From a virus, in IMG/VR virus record IMGVR_UViG_3300025138_011093, positions 1-23,408 of that record: DNA of 23,408 nucleotides; one strand, written 5' to 3'. Position 1 is the stretch's first letter. Every line of letters begins with the position of its first letter. The notes beneath the pieces are model-generated. The model had not been told where the DNA came from and made no database searches. It was given only the letters and a program-made list of their open reading frames with translations. The position numbers and the translations under genes were made by a program. Positions 1 to 7,278 of this stretch are shown one piece after another.

Positions 1-1985
1 GTGCACACTGTACCTGTACAAGTAGTCTTAGCATTCCAAGCTGTATTGCAAACATCTTTAACACCTAGTATTGTACCACATGCGCTAGCACTTAATGCAA
101 GACCTGCAGTGCATACTGTGCCTGTACAGGTAGTCTTAGCATCCCATGATGTAGCGCAATTATAGTTAAGACCGATGTTACCAGTACATGTTATAGTGCC
201 TCCTGTTAAATAAGCTCCTGTAGTAGTAATGCTTTGAACTGTTCCCGTGCAAGTTGACTTAGCATCCCAAGATGAAGCGCAGTTATAATTAATACCAATA
301 TTACCGGTACATGTTATAGGTCCTCCAGTTAGATAGGCTCCGGTTGTAGTAATACTCGTTACTGTACCATTACATGCTGATTGATTCCATTTTGTATTAC
401 ATGCATCAGTTACCTTAAGATTAATAGTACCACCACCAGTGATAGGAGAGCCGTTTACAACAGTAATACCTTGCGTACCGCCTATAGCAACACTACATAC
501 TGTACCAGATCTAGCAGCATTTATTTCAGCTGCTGTTCTTGTTATTAATGTACCGTTTAATGATAGATTGTCAGTTTCAAGGGTTCCGTTGATATCAGCA
601 TTACCCTCCACATCAAGTGAAGCAGCATCTAATTCACCAGTAAGAGTAATATTCCTAAAACCTGATATGTCCTTATTGGTATCTACAATTACAGCTTTAT
701 TAGCTGCTACTGTACCATCTGTTATGCCATGAATTTGATTAATTTCAGTTGCTGATGCATCAATATCTGTACCAGCAAGACTAAGTGTACCTGCGATATC
801 TGCATCACCGCTTATATCTAAACTGGTAGCTTCTATTTCACCTCCACATTTAAATATAACACCTTCACAGCTTTCAACATGAAATGCGATTTGATTATTT
901 GTAGCAAATTTTATAAAGTTAGCATTATCACGTCCAACAACTAAACAAGAATTTTTAATACTGGAAAGAGTAGATTGCGTAGAGTCTATACTAATAACAG
1001 GAGAGTTACCGGGTGTCGCAGAAAGACCAGTACCGGCAGTAACACAAGTTACAGTACCTTCACAGTCTGTAAAGCAAGCAGAATTAACTGCTATTGTAGG
1101 ATCAGTGGCTGTACCTCCGATAGTTATATTTGTATTACCAGCAGTAACAGAGGTAACAGTACCAGGTCTTGCAGCATTTATCTGAGCTGCTGTCCTTGTT
1201 ATTTGAGTGCCGTCGATGCATAACGCATCAGTTTCAAGACCACCGTCGATATCAACACTACCTGATATATCTAAACTAGTAGCTTCTATTTCACCACCTG
1301 ACTTAAACGTAACACCATCAGTTCCTCCAACTTCAAATACTATTTCATTATCATTATTAAACTTTATGAGATTATCATCATCACGACCAACATTTAACGC
1401 TATATTCTTGATACTCGTTATAGTAGCTTGCGCCGGTACAATAGTAATATTAGGCTCAGTCCCCCCTGACGAAGAAAGGCCGTGACTAGCAGTAACATTG
1501 GCTACTCCAGCTCCGCCTCCTCCACCACTTCCATTTGCTGCGGCAGTAATTCTACCTTGCGCATCGACCGTTAAATTAGTACTTGTATAACTACCTGCAC
1601 TAACGCCTGTGTTAGTCAGCGATATCGCTGGAGCACTACCACCAGATGAAGTTGTTCCTGTTCCCCCTGTAACATTAGTTACTGTACCTTGACAGTTTGA
1701 AAAGCAGGCTGTGTTAACTGCTACTGTAGGAGCTATAGTTGAGCCGCCAATAGTTATAGTTGGATCACCAGCTGTAACACACGTAAACTGACCAGTACTA
1801 GTAGACTCTTCAATTAACTTCTCTAGAGCTTGTATCTCGGGATCAAGCTTCTTACTAATTTCGTTATCAACATAATTACCATCCAATTTAAAGAGGTAAT
1901 TTAATTGCGTATAGGGATCATAGTCAATAGAACTAAGCGATACATTAATACCTTCAGATCCTAAAAACTGCGCATATCGATTCAT
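1..1985 (-). CDS. Large repetitive cysteine-rich fibre-like structural protein (C-terminus off the left edge)
   Basis: Open from ATG at 1985 to the window edge without a stop (661 codons seen). The start MNRYAQFLGSEG was preferred because an ATG four bases upstream is in another frame. After about 70 ordinary residues with a short charged helical-looking stretch, the protein becomes low-complexity Gly/Thr/Ser/Asn/Val repeats. Modules carrying GGEIEATSLDISG and RTAAQINAARPGTV recur, followed near the left edge by 41-residue repeats containing SWDAK and TTTGAYLTGG. Such GTVTSV-type beta-repeat proteins are common among tail fibre and virion structural proteins of T4-like marine phages. I count 24 cysteines in the visible part, 14 of them in the last 165 codons, which is unusual for a protein folded in a reducing cytoplasm. 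An AT-rich ATTAAATA box lies 7 bases before the start. The exact virion position (tail fibre, whisker, capsid decoration) cannot be told. Confidence 0.8.
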   Translation of the reverse strand, partial: MNRYAQFLGSEGINVSLSSIDYDPYTQLNYLFKLDGNYVDNEISKKLDPEIQALEKLIEESTSTGQFTCVTAGDPTITIGGSTIAPTVAVNTACFSNCQGTVTNVTGGTGTTSSGGSAPAISLTNTGVSAGSYTSTNLTVDAQGRITAAANGSGGGGGAGVANVTASHGLSSSGGTEPNITIVPAQATITSIKNIALNVGRDDDNLIKFNNDNEIVFEVGGTDGVTFKSGGEIEATSLDISGSVDIDGGLETDALCIDGTQITRTAAQINAARPGTVTSVTAGNTNITIGGTATDPTIAVNSACFTDCEGTVTCVTAGTGLSATPGNSPVISIDSTQSTLSSIKNSCLVVGRDNANFIKFATNNQIAFHVESCEGVIFKCGGEIEATSLDISGDADIAGTLSLAGTDIDASATEINQIHGITDGTVAANKAVIVDTNKDISGFRNITLTGELDAASLDVEGNADINGTLETDNLSLNGTLITRTAAEINAARSGTVCSVAIGGTQGITVVNGSPITGGGTINLKVTDACNTKWNQSACNGTVTSITTTGAYLTGGPITCTGNIGINYNCASSWDAKSTCTGTVQSITTTGAYLTGGTITCTGNIGLNYNCATSWDAKTTCTGTVCTAGLALSASACGTILGVKDVCNTAWNAKTTCTGTVC
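29..382 (-). repeat. Tandem 123-nt (41-residue) coding repeats with three evenly spaced cysteines
   Basis: Two imperfect 123-nt units (about 137-259 and 260-382) and a shorter 108-nt unit (about 29-136) lie in frame in the minus-strand fibre gene. Each full unit encodes a TTTGAYLTGG stretch, then TCTGNIG, NYNCA, SWDAK and TCTGTV. Reading the frame, Cys codons sit at plus positions 399, 372, 309, 279, 249, 186, 156, 126, 111, 78, 48, 18 and 3, which gives a recurring 10-10-21 residue spacing. The units differ by many synonymous changes, so they are old and kept by selection rather than freshly copied. Confidence 0.8.
450..1740 (-). repeat. Long duplicated modules in the fibre gene (about 630-660 nt apart)
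   Basis: Matching segments recur within the minus-strand frame. The segment around 1682-1730 (NTACFSNCQGTVT) pairs with 1052-1100 (NSACFTDCEGTVT), about 630 bases apart. The segment around 1161-1202 (RTAAQINAARPGTV) pairs with 504-545 (RTAAEINAARSGTV), about 657 bases apart. The SLDISG element near 1261-1300 recurs near 810-845 and, more diverged, near 600-640. This looks like internal duplication of a roughly 210-residue module followed by loss and divergence. Confidence 0.7.
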
Positions 1986-1992
1986 TCATATA

Positions 1993-2000
1993 TATTTAAT
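1993..2000 (-). promoter_or_regulatory. Late-promoter-like AT box before the fibre gene
   Basis: On the minus strand the bases read ATTAAATA, 7 bases before the ATG at 1985. This is close to the T4 late box TATAAATA and to the exact AATAAATA boxes found before other genes here. Weak alone; supported by the shared spacing. Confidence 0.35.
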
Positions 2001-2033
2001 AGCTAATATAATATATGATACGGATTAAATTAT

Positions 2034-2216
2034 CTAAAGCGGATTTACATTTTTTAAGAACCAGTCACTAATCTCATAATGAAAATCTTTCTCTGATATA
2101 GTATCACCTACCCTTATAAAGGAGTAGGGCTCTTCAGAGTTTTCACCATCATAAACCTCAATAAATAAGGTTTTCTCATTATGCTTGAACGTAAAATTAT
2201 TTATATTTGCTTCCAT
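2034..2216 (-). CDS. Small acidic hypothetical protein (60 aa)
   Basis: A 60-residue acidic protein with no motif I recognise. It starts with ATG (MEANINNFTF) inside the end of the gene upstream on the minus strand, overlapping it by 20 bases, which suggests translational coupling in a four-gene minus-strand cassette (2034-3127). No signal peptide or membrane segment is visible. It is the last gene of the cassette, and a 48-base AT-rich gap separates it from the fibre gene. It could be a small early phage protein; function unknown. Confidence 0.6.
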   Translation of the reverse strand: MEANINNFTFKHNEKTLFIEVYDGENSEEPYSFIRVGDTISEKDFHYEISDWFLKNVNPL

Positions 2217-2448
2217 CTTCGTTATATATTTCGTTTATCTCGTTTTGACTATATTTTAATATAGTATAGTATGTCGCTTTATCAAGGATATTACTTATAT
2301 CTTTACCGATTTTTTCGTCTAATATAACTTTAATTGTAAAGCCTGTTACGATTATCTTTTCATCTAAGAGCTTATAAGTCGTATCAGCTACTATACCGCT
2401 ACCGTCTTGATCCAAACTAGGTAAAAATAATCTATGAACATTTCGCAT
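2197..2448 (-). CDS. Hypothetical protein (83 aa) in the metalloprotease cassette
   Basis: An 83-residue protein of mixed charge, ending in a lysine/acid-rich tail, with no recognised domain and no membrane segment. Its ATG overlaps the TAA of the upstream protease-like gene by one base (TAATG on the minus strand), a coupling arrangement used several times in this window. Position and size fit a small phage accessory protein. A functional link to the protease-like neighbour is possible but rests only on adjacency. Confidence 0.6.
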   Translation of the reverse strand: MRNVHRLFLPSLDQDGSGIVADTTYKLLDEKIIVTGFTIKVILDEKIGKDISNILDKATYYTILKYSQNEINEIYNEDGSKYK

Positions 2449-2900
2449 TACCCTACTCTAAAGAGTTTTTTATCTTTAAACATTTCAGTCATGTTTACAT
2501 AAGAATCGTAGCTCTTGATAAACTGCGTTGTTAACTTTTCCATTTTTCTTGCATCAACTTCTTCTTTCGAGTACCAGTAATCACGCCAGGTTTTCATATG
2601 ACTAACAGATGGCCAGAACTTAAAAACCTCCTTTTGTATACAATGTCTAATCTCATGTAGGATCGATCCGAAGATATATTTCCTATTGTTTTTCGACATA
2701 TCTAAATTGATGAGGAATTCCTTACCTTCGACAGGAGTACAATAAGATATACCAGGGGTCCTGCTTTTATGTATCTTGGCTACAATGTTAATTTTTCGTT
2801 TATGGTTATACTCAAGAAGTGTAGTAAGTAAATTACTAATAATATCGTAATTGAGTTTCGTATCTTTTTTAATTCCAGCTGAGGGCTCTAATATAATCAT
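2448..2900 (-). CDS. Putative zinc metallopeptidase (HExxH), 150 aa
   Basis: The protein holds a zincin signature: HEIRHCIQ with His82, Glu83 and His86, followed about 28 residues later by EEVDA (Glu113/Glu114), which would supply the third zinc ligand as in ImmA/IrrE- or SprT-like peptidases. The stretch before the motif (YIFGSILHEIRH) has the hydrophobic helix expected for an active-site helix. No signal peptide is seen, so it probably acts in the cytoplasm or in the particle. It sits between small unknown genes and overlaps both neighbours (four bases at 2897-2900 and one at 2448). The fold is inferred from the motif only; the substrate is unknown. A non-catalytic metal-binding protein cannot be excluded. 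Confidence 0.65.
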   Translation of the reverse strand: MIILEPSAGIKKDTKLNYDIISNLLTTLLEYNHKRKINIVAKIHKSRTPGISYCTPVEGKEFLINLDMSKNNRKYIFGSILHEIRHCIQKEVFKFWPSVSHMKTWRDYWYSKEEVDARKMEKLTTQFIKSYDSYVNMTEMFKDKKLFRVG

Positions 2901-3127
2901 CCTACTTTTTTTATTTCTAGATCGTTGTATCCTTTTGTGATTAGCTTTTCTCTCGCGAGTTGAGCGTCATCTATATTATCCAATCGTTCCTTTAAGAACC
3001 GCAGAACGCCGGTTTCTTCACGATATTCGACAATATATTTGCCGAACTCGAAGGGCTTTGATGGAAATCTCTTCTTCACTATATTAATTATATCAGGGTT
3101 CCTTTTGGTATTCAAGAATAAATACAC
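2897..3127 (-). CDS. Hypothetical basic protein (76 aa), GTG start
   Basis: A 76-residue lysine/arginine-rich protein with no recognised family. The only reasonable start is GTG at 3127 (MYLFLNTKRN), as there is no internal methionine. It is the first gene of the minus-strand cassette and is divergent from the plus-strand gene at 3136, with only 8 bases between them, so the two starts share one AT-rich control region. Its end overlaps the protease-like gene by four bases. Confidence 0.6.
   Translation of the reverse strand: MYLFLNTKRNPDIINIVKKRFPSKPFEFGKYIVEYREETGVLRFLKERLDNIDDAQLAREKLITKGYNDLEIKKVG
3117..3124 (+). promoter_or_regulatory. AATAAATA late-promoter-like box
   Basis: An exact AATAAATA lies 11 bases before the ATG at 3136. 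It falls inside the first codons of the divergent gene, so it must be embedded in coding sequence. It resembles the T4-type late promoter TATAAATA. No Shine-Dalgarno sequence is visible between it and the start. Confidence 0.4.
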
Positions 3128-3135
3128 TTATATAT

Positions 3136-3627
3136 ATGTTTGAAGAGGTGATATTAGAGAATTCTCAGGAGCAAATCGCGAAACTTTATGGGCCAGCTGC
3201 AAGAGCCGCTGATAAACCAGATACTGGAGTTGAGATAAAGAAGAAAGCTGCGTATTATGTTATACGGGATTGTGCGGGAATGACAAGAAAATATCTACCA
3301 ATTCATATTTGGGGATTATTTAATGACCCAATACTTGATCTTAAAGGTAAGTTTACTAGTAATGAGGTTAAGAACTTTTTAGAACGATCCAAAACGGAGA
3401 CAGATGCTATGCTCCTTAAAAAACTTATTTTATCTGATATTAAGGAAAAGTATGAAGTTATACAGAGCTCATCGGGCAGTACTGCTGTGAGTTATGAGGC
3501 TGATGAAGATGATATATATTCATATTATGAAGAATATGAAGAAGGTTTAGATGATAGTTCTGAAACAGATAGTGACGAAGAAGAAGCGCTAACTGATGAT
3601 CAGCTTATACTTAAGTACCTGTTCTAA
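3136..3627 (+). CDS. Hypothetical protein with acidic C-terminal tail (163 aa)
   Basis: One of only three plus-strand genes. The first 115 residues are mixed and probably folded (stretches such as YLPIHIWGLF and FTSNEVKNFL). The last 45 residues are strongly acidic with runs of Asp/Glu and several Tyr, then a hydrophobic end (LILKYLF). Acidic tails occur in phage scaffolding, DNA-mimic and assembly proteins, but nothing specific is recognised. It is convergent with the dehydratase gene and the two stop codons overlap on the bases CTAA (3624-3627), leaving no room for a terminator. Function unknown. Confidence 0.65.
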   Translation: MFEEVILENSQEQIAKLYGPAARAADKPDTGVEIKKKAAYYVIRDCAGMTRKYLPIHIWGLFNDPILDLKGKFTSNEVKNFLERSKTETDAMLLKKLILSDIKEKYEVIQSSSGSTAVSYEADEDDIYSYYEEYEEGLDDSSETDSDEEEALTDDQLILKYLF

Positions 3628-4592
3628 AATATTTCTGCGTGCTTCAAATACTTGGCTAAGTAGTAATCAACAGTCTCAGATAAATTAAATTTTTGCTGAT
3701 TAGCTACTGCATCTAAATTATGCTTTGTTGATATAGCGTACTTGAAGTCATGTCCTGCCCTATCTTCTACAAACTTAATATACTCTTGTCTTCTATATCT
3801 TGGTGCTTTGTCTATAACAGTTTCAATAATCTGATCAATTAACTCTAAATTAGTAAACTCTACACTACCTGGTATGTTATATAGCTCTGCAGCATCTTCT
3901 TTATGTAACACCTCTATAATAGCTTTAGCGTGATCACGGGCGTGAATCCATTCGCGTATGTTATCTCCTTTACCATATACTGGAATGTATTGACCCTGAG
4001 CTAAAGATCGTATAACTGTTGGTATTAGTTTCTCGTTATGTTGTCTAGGACCATAATTATTACAACATCTTGTTATAGATGCATTAACTCCAAATGTTGT
4101 AATGTATGACTGTACTAGTAGATCAGAGCTAGCTTTAGATGCAGAGTAAGGTGATCGAGGCTTAAGAGGGTGCTCTTCAGTAAAGGGTTCTTCATCTAGC
4201 TGTAGATGACCATAAACCTCATCTGTTGAAACGTGAACCATTCTAGCACCTTCCTGCTTACATAACGCGAGTACGTTTGCTGTACCTATTACGTTACTAT
4301 CAACAAATGATAAAGGATTAGAAATAGATCTGTCTACATGAGATTCAGCTGCTAAATGTAAGATATAATCTACTCTACCTAAGAACTCTGTAAAGCTGGA
4401 GCTCGTTATATCGCGTACTACGTGCTTTAATCTACTATCGTTAAGCGGAATATGTTTAAGATCGGAACCTACTCCCATCTTATCAACACATATAACCTTT
4501 ATATCAGCGTCTTTATCTCTTAGAAGCTCTTCAATAACGTAAGAACCTATAAAACCACAACCTCCAGTAACAAGATACGTCTTACTCATCAT
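3624..4592 (-). CDS. rmlB: NDP-glucose 4,6-dehydratase (RmlB-like)
   Basis: An extended short-chain dehydrogenase that would convert dTDP- or UDP-glucose to the 4-keto-6-deoxy sugar using bound NAD. Seen: the nucleotide-binding GGCGFIGS (Gly10-Gly16), AAESHVDRSI (81-90) typical of RmlB, the catalytic STDEVYG with Thr123-Asp124-Glu125, Tyr149-xxx-Lys153, and NNYGPRQ (178-184). At 322 residues it has normal family length. The start is ATG at 4592; ATG 4589 is equally possible and fits the AT-box spacing better. It lies just downstream of the NRS/ER-like gene, separated by 5 bases, so the two probably act in sequence to make an L-rhamnose-type sugar. The nucleotide (dTDP or UDP) cannot be read from the sequence. 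Confidence 0.9.
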   Translation of the reverse strand: MMSKTYLVTGGCGFIGSYVIEELLRDKDADIKVICVDKMGVGSDLKHIPLNDSRLKHVVRDITSSSFTEFLGRVDYILHLAAESHVDRSISNPLSFVDSNVIGTANVLALCKQEGARMVHVSTDEVYGHLQLDEEPFTEEHPLKPRSPYSASKASSDLLVQSYITTFGVNASITRCCNNYGPRQHNEKLIPTVIRSLAQGQYIPVYGKGDNIREWIHARDHAKAIIEVLHKEDAAELYNIPGSVEFTNLELIDQIIETVIDKAPRYRRQEYIKFVEDRAGHDFKYAISTKHNLDAVANQQKFNLSETVDYYLAKYLKHAEIF

Positions 4593-4597
4593 ATATA

Positions 4598-5446
4598 TTA
4601 ATACTGATCAGCAATTTTATCAAGTGATTTTGATAATGCTTCGTACTCAGAGATAATATTAAATTCATACTGCTCAACTACTTTTGTTGTATCCAATACG
4701 CAATTAGACCTATTGGCTTTAATTGGAATCTTATCCCAATTTTCCCAATTCCAATTATCGTTCTGTATACCGCGCTCTTTCATCATATCTACAATCTCTT
4801 CTGTACTGAGAGGATCTCTATTGCAGAAGTTAATAGTCTCATAGCCATCATACCCTTCAGTAATATAGTGTTCAATAAAACGACATAACTCAGGTACATA
4901 AGTTTTAGAATTAAGGGTATTAACTAAATTATCATAATTAAGGATTTTAGTTAGAAAAGATCTCTCATGTAAAGTGTCGCAGAAAGGCATTCTTACTCTT
5001 AAATGCAATCCATAATCTGAGATACTTTCAAAGGCATGTTTTGACTTACTATAGAAGGAAGAATCATTGCTAAACATTCCGAAATTAGGCACATCACTTT
5101 CTTCCCAATCTTTTTCATACCCCGTAAAGATACAACCAGATGTAATATGAATAATCGATGCACCTATATCTCTGCAAACCTTATTGAGAGTAAGAGGTAG
5201 CTTTACATTTAGATCCCAGCAAAGCTCTTTTTTAATTTCACCCTCATCAACATTAGGTCTTCCAGTAAACCCAGCTGCATTAATTACAACTGTATCTCTA
5301 TCGACTACTCGTCTTAGCTCGAACGGATCAGAATAATCTAACTCCGATCTACTAAAAAGCTCAACAGTGTCAAAATAATCATTTTGAGTTAACTGATTAA
5401 AGATATTATTACCAACATAACCTTTACCTACTATTACTGCTTTCAT
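4598..5446 (-). CDS. NDP-4-keto-6-deoxyglucose epimerase/reductase, NRS/ER (RmlD-fold) type
   Basis: An SDR of the RmlD superfamily. It resembles the bifunctional 3,5-epimerase/4-reductase of plants and mimivirus (NRS/ER, which makes NDP-L-rhamnose) more than bacterial RmlD. Seen: GKGYVGNN (7-14), INAAGFTGRPNVD (55-67), TSGCIFTGYE with Cys105, FYSKSKHAFE with Tyr132 and Lys136, LRVRMPFCD (149-157), and FLTKILNY with Lys167. The GRPNVD, SGCIF and RVRMP blocks are hallmarks of the NRS/ER group. In that group a Cys and a downstream Lys are proposed to carry the epimerisation, and both have counterparts here. No separate RmlC gene is in the window, consistent with one bifunctional enzyme. At 282 residues it is slightly shorter than NRS/ER. 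Its ATG overlaps the previous stop (TAATG). The family comparison is from memory. Confidence 0.8.
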   Translation of the reverse strand: MKAVIVGKGYVGNNIFNQLTQNDYFDTVELFSRSELDYSDPFELRRVVDRDTVVINAAGFTGRPNVDEGEIKKELCWDLNVKLPLTLNKVCRDIGASIIHITSGCIFTGYEKDWEESDVPNFGMFSNDSSFYSKSKHAFESISDYGLHLRVRMPFCDTLHERSFLTKILNYDNLVNTLNSKTYVPELCRFIEHYITEGYDGYETINFCNRDPLSTEEIVDMMKERGIQNDNWNWENWDKIPIKANRSNCVLDTTKVVEQYEFNIISEYEALSKSLDKIADQY

Positions 5447-5652
5447 TATTCTATTTGTTTTATATGAGATATAATTTGTTCTAGATTTATATCACCGTCA
5501 GATATAGAATATTCTATTTGCTCGGTAAATCCATCTAAAAGTTCCTCTAACTCACAATCATCCTCGACCTCATAAACGATACTTTTAATTTCATAAAGAC
5601 AATCATACAGATGCTCTACCTTCTCATTAAATTTCTTTGATAACTTAGCCAT
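5446..5652 (-). CDS. Small acidic helical hypothetical protein (68 aa)
   Basis: A 68-residue, strongly acidic protein that looks entirely helical, with heptad-like spacing of hydrophobics (VEHLYDCLYEIKSIVYEVE). No family is recognised. It overlaps the NRS/ER-like gene by one base and has an exact AATAAATA box 6 bases before its ATG, so it may head a transcript with the two sugar genes. Small acidic helical proteins are common phage accessory factors; function unknown. Confidence 0.55.
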   Translation of the reverse strand: MAKLSKKFNEKVEHLYDCLYEIKSIVYEVEDDCELEELLDGFTEQIEYSISDGDINLEQIISHIKQIE

Positions 5653-5658
5653 TTATGG

Positions 5659-5666
5659 TATTTATT
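5659..5666 (-). promoter_or_regulatory. AATAAATA late-promoter-like box
   Basis: Exact AATAAATA on the minus strand, 6 bases before the ATG at 5652 and overlapping the end of the nuclease gene. If it works like a T4 late box, the transcript would start at about the ATG, giving a leaderless message for 5652-3624. Confidence 0.4.
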
Positions 5667-6348
5667 GGGTCATACTGTTAAGGATGACTTCAATATCTGA
5701 TTTTAAATAGTTAACATGATATGCTCTAAACGCATCATCCTTCAAATAAAATATAACACACTTTCTACATTTCTTACCTGTCTGCTTTTCGTACATATAC
5801 GCGTACATTGATAACTGCAACGCGTATACGTTAAACTCACAATTATGTAGATGATCAACCGGTTCTAACATTCTCTCACCAAACGGTGAACTAAATCTAA
5901 ACTTTTTATTCGTCTTAAAATCACCTACTGTAAATTCGCCATTTTTATGCTCGTATATAAGATCAGCCATTCCAGCTACTTTAAACTCCTCATTGTAAAG
6001 TATACTCTCACTTAATATCTTATTAAAACTATCAACATGCCGCTCGACTGATCTGTCATATGATTTATATAACCAGCTAAATGTATCACTCACATCACCA
6101 TATTCAATATAGTCCTCAAGAAGCTTGTGAATATTAGTACCTCTATCACAAGCTTTATTCTTCTCACTTTCCCACATCTCAAGTACCATTTCAATAGGCA
6201 CTCCTTCACGATTAGCTACTCGCTTAGCGTGAAATTCTTTATCGAAGGGTTTTTTATACTTACCTAATAACGTTGTAACAGAAATAAATTTTTCTTTTGT
6301 TTCTGTATGCGTATAAGTATGAGATTTTTCATCAAATTTAATTCTCAC
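5662..6348 (-). CDS. PD-(D/E)XK superfamily nuclease (RecB/Cas4-like), 228 aa
   Basis: Likely a Mg-dependent DNA exonuclease or endonuclease. Seen: RGTNIHKLLEDYI (69-81), the RecB/Cas4-type motif with His74; EEFKVAGMADLI with Asp129; then FTVGDFKTNKKF, where Asp143-x-Lys145 forms the (D/E)xK pair; and a late hydrophobic/aromatic helix (YALQLSMYAYMYEKQTGKK) matching the usual QxxxY motif. No Cys cluster of the Cas4/AddB type is seen. Size fits stand-alone phage RecB-like nucleases. The start is GTG at 6348 (MRIKFDEKSH), divergent from the plus-strand structural gene at 6394. It may act in recombination, host DNA breakdown or end processing; the sequence does not decide. Confidence 0.8.
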   Translation of the reverse strand: MRIKFDEKSHTYTHTETKEKFISVTTLLGKYKKPFDKEFHAKRVANREGVPIEMVLEMWESEKNKACDRGTNIHKLLEDYIEYGDVSDTFSWLYKSYDRSVERHVDSFNKILSESILYNEEFKVAGMADLIYEHKNGEFTVGDFKTNKKFRFSSPFGERMLEPVDHLHNCEFNVYALQLSMYAYMYEKQTGKKCRKCVIFYLKDDAFRAYHVNYLKSDIEVILNSMTQ

Positions 6349-6380
6349 AATTATATTTTAATGTATTTTACATCAATTGC

Positions 6381-6388
6381 AATAAATA
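6381..6388 (+). promoter_or_regulatory. AATAAATA late-promoter-like box before the second structural gene
   Basis: Exact AATAAATA, 5 bases before the ATG at 6394, in the 45-base gap between divergent genes. It fits a T4-like late promoter for the 6394-8210 plus-strand pair. No Shine-Dalgarno sequence is visible. Confidence 0.45.
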
Positions 6389-6393
6389 TCTAC

Positions 6394-7278
6394 ATGGGTA
6401 TTAAAATAACCGAATTAACCTCAGCTAGTACACTTGTGGGTAATGAATTAACCCCGCTAATTCAATCTACAGAAACTAGACAGACAGCAGTTAGTTCTGT
6501 ATTTACGGCTCTAACTTCACAAAATGACGGCCGATATGTTTGCAATATTAATTCGACAAGTCAAGGATATTTAACATTTACAGGTGCGGGAAACGGTACT
6601 ATAGATTTAGGTGTAGGTGCATGTAGTAATGTTATATTTGCAGGTCTTACAGCGACCGACGATACTAGGGTATGTGGTAGTTTAACAGTGGCAGGTGGAG
6701 GTACCGACTATATCCATACCAATGTACCGTTATCTGCTTTCGGTGGGGTTGATATATGTAGTAATTTATATGTAAGGGGTAATACGGTATTAGGAGATGC
6801 TGGGGATGATACGGTAACTATAGGAGGTTGTTTAGTTACAATGAGTAATCTACCCGCAGGGGTAGATAATTCTGTTGTAATTCTAGATAGTGATAACACA
6901 TTACGTACTGATGAAATTGATAGTAGTGTTTGGGGAGGTAAATTAGTAGATTACTGTGGAACTGTAGGTAATAATAAGATTCCAAAATTTATCGGTACAA
7001 CTGGGACGGTTCAAGATTCTATTATTACAGATAGTAGTTCTATAGTATCAATTGCAGGTAGTTTGTTTGTTAACGGTACAGGCGGTTGTTCCGGCGGTGG
7101 GGGTACTACTACTTTCAATAATAATGTGAATGTATCTGGTTCGAAATCACTCACTGTTACAGGATGTGCTACTGTGGGTGGAGGTTTAATTCTAAACTGT
7201 CTACCTACATCTGATCCATTAGTTAGCGGCGGTATTTGGCATACCGGTGGGTTCTTAAGAATATCTTGCTGCACGTAA
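6394..7278 (+). CDS. Cysteine-rich repetitive virion structural protein (294 aa)
   Basis: The ATG at 6394 (MGIKITELTSA) was chosen over an upstream in-frame ATG at 6307, which would run through the divergent nuclease gene. The first 45 residues (ITELTSASTLVGNELTPLIQ, then an ETRQTAVSSVF segment) resemble N-terminal attachment segments of phage fibre-type proteins. The rest is Gly/Thr/Asn/Ser/Val-rich beta repeat, including GSLTVAGGG, SNLYVRGNTVLG and GSLFVNGTGG. Eleven cysteines (50, 77, 94, 122, 146, 188, 232, 258, 269, 292, 293) are spread along the chain, and it ends SCCT. Composition matches the fibre-like protein at 1-1985, so the two may act in the same structure. It is followed after 41 bases by a GT9-like glycosyltransferase on the same strand. 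The exact virion role is unknown. Confidence 0.75.
   Translation: MGIKITELTSASTLVGNELTPLIQSTETRQTAVSSVFTALTSQNDGRYVCNINSTSQGYLTFTGAGNGTIDLGVGACSNVIFAGLTATDDTRVCGSLTVAGGGTDYIHTNVPLSAFGGVDICSNLYVRGNTVLGDAGDDTVTIGGCLVTMSNLPAGVDNSVVILDSDNTLRTDEIDSSVWGGKLVDYCGTVGNNKIPKFIGTTGTVQDSIITDSSSIVSIAGSLFVNGTGGCSGGGGTTTFNNNVNVSGSKSLTVTGCATVGGGLILNCLPTSDPLVSGGIWHTGGFLRISCCT

Noticed and set aside
1-400. Regular repeats resembling a CRISPR array
   Set aside because: The 123-nt units are in frame, coding and diverged; no short identical repeats with unique spacers.
439-1485. Plus-strand open frames at 439-732, 975-1223 and 1207-1485
   Set aside because: They lie opposite the long minus-strand repeat protein, have low-complexity antisense composition and no coupling; the minus frame is open for 661 codons.
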